8,151 bases of DNA, taken from the NCBI GenBank assembly GCA_007117185.1, contig SKHA01000368.1, forward strand, positions 1 to 8,151. Direction: 5' to 3'. Position 1 is the stretch's first letter; every line of letters begins with the position of its first letter. The position numbers were made by a program, and so were the translations under genes. Source of the stretch: Spirochaeta sp. (GTDB lineage Bacteria; Spirochaetota; Spirochaetia; DSM-27196; Alkalispirochaetaceae). Shown in pieces: positions 5,853 to 8,151 of this stretch. The notes under the pieces are model-generated. The model had not been told where the DNA came from. It did no database searches and saw only the letters and a program-made list of their open reading frames with translations.

Positions 5853-7615
5853 TACAGGGCAACTACCAGTTCGGACCGGCATGGACCGCCGAGGGGGTTG
5901 TCTTTCGTCTGTGGGCACCGGCAGCACGGCAGGTGGAGCTCCTGACCGGCACCAGTGATGTCGTTGCGATGCAGGGGGACGAACAGGGCTGGTGGCGCAG
6001 CGCCCCGATTCGCCTCCCCGTCGGCACGCCCTATCGCTTCCGGATCGACGGTACTCACACCGTTCCCGACCCGGCATCGCGGCAGCAAGAGGATGACGTT
6101 CACGGAGCGAGCCTCCTGGTGGCGCCCACGTCGCATGGCCCGTCGTCTGGTCCGTCGCCTGGTCCGTCGCCTGGTCCGCCCGGATCGGCGGCCCCACCCT
6201 GGCGCGGCCGCCCCTGGGAGGAATCGGTGATCTACGAAGTGCACCCGGGCACGGCCACTGCAGAGGGCACCTTTGCCGGGCTGGCCGAAGAGCTTCAGGA
6301 GATCGCCGCCGCCGGATTCACCGTTGTTGAACTGATGCCCATCGCGGACTTCCCCGGCCGCTGGAACTGGGGCTACGACGGGGTCCTGCCGTTCGCGCCG
6401 GACCAGCAGTACGGAACCCCCGCTGAGCTGCGGGAGCTGATCAACCGGGCCCACCAGGCTGGTCTGGCCATATGGCTGGACGTGGTGTACAACCATTTCG
6501 GACCTGAAGGCAATTACCTCCACCTCTACGCACCGCAGTTTTTCAACCCGGAACTGAACACTCCCTGGGGCGCGGCGATCGACTTCACCAGGGCGACGGT
6601 GCGCCGATTCTTCCTGGAAAACGCCTGGTACTGGATTCATGAGGTCGGGTTTGACGGCCTGCGCCTGGACGCGGTCCACGCTATCCAGGACCCCTCGGCG
6701 GAGCATATCCTCAGCGAGCTCAACCGGGTTGTTCGCTCCGGCCTCCCCGCAGACAGGCACGTACACCTGGTCCTTGAGAACGACCGCAACGAAGCGCGCT
6801 GGCTGGACAACTACGACGGGCAGTGGAACGACGACCTTCACCACGTACTGCACGTGCTGCTCACCGGCGAGGACACCGGCTACTACCGGTCCTATTCGGA
6901 TGACCCCGAAGGGGGGCTGGCCCGGGCCCTGGCAACAGGGTACGTCTATCAGGGAGAGAAAACCCCCGAGGGGCACCGCCGGGGCGAGCCCAGCGGCCAC
7001 CTCCCGCCGTACCGATTCATCTCCTTTCTGCAGAACCACGACCAGACGGGAAACCGCGCCAGGGGAGACCGCATCCTCTCGCTTGCGCCCCCTGAGGCGG
7101 TTCGTGCGGCTGCGGCGGTGCAGCTGCTGTGTCCCCAGATCCCCCTGGTCTTCATGGGCGAATGGTGGGGCGCAGTCAACCCGTTCCAGTTTTTCTGCGA
7201 TTTTGAGCCCGGTCTGGCTGAGGCGGTGGTACGGGGGCGTCAGCGGGAGTTTGGTCTGGCCGACATCCCCCACCCCGGTGATCCCCAGACGGTGGAGCGC
7301 AGCCGCCCGGGGCAGCCTGGCGCTGCGGACTGGCGGGAGTACTACCGAACCCTCCTGCGAATACGCCGGGAGCAGCTTTTGCCGATTCTTCCCGACGTCA
7401 CTGCAGGGACCGCCGCCGGCGGCGGAGATGAGGCGCTGGCGGTAACCTGGCCGCCGGGGTGGACCATGTGGCTGAACCTGACGCCCCGGGAACGCCCCCT
7501 TCCAGCGCTATCCACCCCGGGGAAGCCGGTTTTCCAGACCCATCCCCGGATTGACCCCATTCCGGAGGTCGCTCCTGCCTGGGGCGTCACCGTGTTCAGG
7601 AGCGCATACCCATGA
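5849..7615 (+). CDS. treZ: Malto-oligosyltrehalose trehalohydrolase (TreZ, GH13)
   Basis: This 588-residue cytosolic enzyme (EC 3.2.1.141) releases trehalose from the maltooligosyl-trehalose made by TreY. Residues 1-93 are the family's N-terminal sandwich (FRLWAPAARQVELL at 19-32, PDPASRQQEDDVHG at 73-86). A Gly-Pro-Ser linker follows (97-112). The barrel begins at VIYEVHPGT (127-135), with AEGTFAGL, DVVYNHFGPEGNYL (211-224), GLRLDAVHAI (270-279, nucleophile Asp274), LVLENDRNEA (307-316, acid/base Glu310) and FLQNHDQTGNRARGD (393-407, stabiliser Asp398). FMGEWWG (435-441) replaces the FMGEEW/Y I would expect in the family, and PFQFFCDFEP (445-454) is typical. ATG 5849 overlaps the glgX stop as ATGA and has a well-placed GGGAGG. 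The stop in turn overlaps the treY ATG. The low-complexity linker, from a 12-bp tandem repeat, is the odd point. The plain GH13 branching enzyme GlgB is excluded by the TreZ-specific EGTF and NRARGD motifs and by the adjacent treY. Confidence 0.95.
   Translation: MIQGNYQFGPAWTAEGVVFRLWAPAARQVELLTGTSDVVAMQGDEQGWWRSAPIRLPVGTPYRFRIDGTHTVPDPASRQQEDDVHGASLLVAPTSHGPSSGPSPGPSPGPPGSAAPPWRGRPWEESVIYEVHPGTATAEGTFAGLAEELQEIAAAGFTVVELMPIADFPGRWNWGYDGVLPFAPDQQYGTPAELRELINRAHQAGLAIWLDVVYNHFGPEGNYLHLYAPQFFNPELNTPWGAAIDFTRATVRRFFLENAWYWIHEVGFDGLRLDAVHAIQDPSAEHILSELNRVVRSGLPADRHVHLVLENDRNEARWLDNYDGQWNDDLHHVLHVLLTGEDTGYYRSYSDDPEGGLARALATGYVYQGEKTPEGHRRGEPSGHLPPYRFISFLQNHDQTGNRARGDRILSLAPPEAVRAAAAVQLLCPQIPLVFMGEWWGAVNPFQFFCDFEPGLAEAVVRGRQREFGLADIPHPGDPQTVERSRPGQPGAADWREYYRTLLRIRREQLLPILPDVTAGTAAGGGDEALAVTWPPGWTMWLNLTPRERPLPALSTPGKPVFQTHPRIDPIPEVAPAWGVTVFRSAYP
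6129..6176 (+). repeat. 12-bp in-frame minisatellite in treZ (four copies)
   Basis: The unit CGTCGCCTGGTC is perfect at 6153-6164 and 6165-6176, has one mismatch at 6141-6152 (CGTCGTCTGGTC), and has two at 6129-6140 (CGTCGCATGGCC). Because 12 is a multiple of three the frame is kept. The repeat encodes most of the SHGPSSGPSPGPSPGPP linker (TreZ residues 95-111) between the N-terminal sandwich and the catalytic barrel. Sequence identity increases toward the 3' copies, as expected of recent slippage or unequal exchange. Confidence 0.9.
7597..7602 (+). promoter_or_regulatory. Shine-Dalgarno (CAGGAG) for treY inside the end of treZ
   Basis: CAGGAG lies nine bases before ATG 7612, within the last codons of treZ. 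It supports that ATG as the treY start. Confidence 0.7.
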
Positions 7616-8151
7616 AAATTCCTCCTTACCCCCGGGCTACCTATCGCCTGCAGCTTTCCCGGGAGACGGATTTCACCGCTGCAGCGAAGCTGGTGCCCTA
7701 TCTGGCCAAACTGGGGGTCAGTCACCTCTATACCTCCCCCATCCTGGCAGCACGATCCGGTTCTACCCACGGGTACGATATCGTCGACCATAACCGCCTG
7801 AACCCCGAGTACGGCGGCGAGGAGGGGTTTCGTAGCCTCACAGCAGCTCTGCAGCACCACGGGATTGGCCTCATTGTGGACTTCGTTCCCAACCACATGG
7901 GGGTGGGGTATTCCGACAACGCCTGGTGGCTGAATGTCCTCGAGTGGGGCGAGAGCTCCCCCTACGCTCACTTTTTCGACATCGACTGGAAACCCTCGGA
8001 GCAGTCCCTTCGGGGGAAGGTGCTGATCCCGATTCTGGGCGCCCAGTACGGTGAAGCTCTGGCCCGGGGAGAGCTTACGCTGCAGTTCGATCCCGAGAAG
8101 GGCACGTTCAGCGTCCACTACTACGAACACCGCTTTCCCGTCTCTCCGCCA
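7612..8151 (+). CDS. treY: Malto-oligosyltrehalose synthase (TreY, GH13), N-terminal part; 3' end outside window
   Basis: From ATG 7612 the frame stays open for 180 codons to the right edge. TreY (EC 5.4.99.15) is an intramolecular transglucosylase that converts the reducing-end alpha-1,4 bond of a maltodextrin into an alpha,alpha-1,1 bond, the step before TreZ. The fragment carries the family's signature N-terminus: ATYRLQL (9-15), LVPYLAKLGVSHLYTSPILAAR (27-48), GSTHGYDIVDHNRLNPEYGG (50-69), then region I IVDFVPNHMGVGYSDNAWW (88-106) and VLEWGESSPYAHFFDIDW (109-126). The His-Gly-Tyr-Asp and Asp-Phe-Val-Pro-Asn-His-Met motifs are strongly diagnostic. The nucleophile and acid/base residues should lie beyond the window, since the family is usually 700-950 residues. 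ATG 7612 overlaps the treZ stop as ATGA and has CAGGAG nine bases upstream, so translation is probably coupled. No disruption is visible in the part present. Confidence 0.95.
   Translation, partial: MKIPPYPRATYRLQLSRETDFTAAAKLVPYLAKLGVSHLYTSPILAARSGSTHGYDIVDHNRLNPEYGGEEGFRSLTAALQHHGIGLIVDFVPNHMGVGYSDNAWWLNVLEWGESSPYAHFFDIDWKPSEQSLRGKVLIPILGAQYGEALARGELTLQFDPEKGTFSVHYYEHRFPVSPP

Noticed and set aside
6129..6176. CRISPR-like array
   Set aside because: The units are 12 bases, directly adjacent with no spacers, and in frame within treZ; it is a coding minisatellite.
4602..6197. Minus-strand 531-codon open frame opposite glgX and treZ
   Set aside because: It spans the junction of two well-supported plus-strand genes, has Pro/Arg/Gly-rich low-complexity composition and no domain signature. 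Long antisense frames are expected in GC-rich genes.
5573..7273. Minus-strand 566-codon open frame opposite treZ
   Set aside because: Same reason: the treZ frame carries all catalytic motifs, and the antisense frame has an Arg-Thr-Arg-Arg run produced by the minisatellite.

Overview
This is a GC-rich, densely coded stretch of a bacterial chromosome with no gene-free gap above about 90 bases. An exported protein with an outer-membrane-barrel-like C-terminus (ending in Phe) points to a Gram-negative (diderm) host. I cannot name the taxon from sequence alone. A free-living spirochaete or a proteobacterium are both possible, and this is only a weak guess. I see no mobile elements, RNA genes or CRISPR arrays, so the region looks like ordinary chromosome rather than an island.

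Layout. (1) Positions 1-612, minus strand: the N-terminal 204 codons of a vicinal-oxygen-chelate (VOC) protein of the MhqO/PcpA-like ring-cleaving dioxygenase family, cut by the window edge. (2) Positions 613-697: a short divergent promoter region. (3) Positions 698-2296, plus strand: a soluble PAS-GGDEF-EAL protein whose GGDEF domain has lost its cyclase residues but keeps an RxxD I-site-like motif, while every EAL catalytic residue is present; it is predicted to be a c-di-GMP phosphodiesterase. (4) Positions 2297-2369: a convergent spacer with two adjacent short tandem duplications and no clear terminator. (5) Positions 2370-3653, minus strand: an exported protein of unknown function with a signal peptide, an LPP20-like N-domain, a charged coiled coil and a beta-rich C-terminal half. 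(6) Positions 3654-3734: a second divergent promoter region. (7) Positions 3735-8151, plus strand: a tight three-gene operon, glgX/treX - treZ - treY (the last cut by the window edge), with both junctions being ATGA stop/start overlaps.

How the genes work together. Operon (7) encodes the TreX-TreY-TreZ route to trehalose. The debranching enzyme releases linear malto-oligosaccharides from glycogen. TreY isomerises the reducing-end alpha-1,4 bond to the alpha,alpha-1,1 bond of a maltooligosyl-trehalose. TreZ hydrolyses off free trehalose. Cells use this route for osmoprotection, desiccation protection and carbon storage. The c-di-GMP protein, the exported protein and the dioxygenase are independently transcribed neighbours, and nothing in the sequence ties them to trehalose synthesis.

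No wholly new system is evident. The points most worth a second look are the uncharacterised exported coiled-coil/beta-barrel-like protein, the degenerate-GGDEF protein that keeps its I-site, a 12-bp in-frame minisatellite that builds a Gly-Pro-Ser linker inside TreZ, and the apparent lack of Shine-Dalgarno sequences on the promoter-proximal genes while operon-internal genes have good ones.
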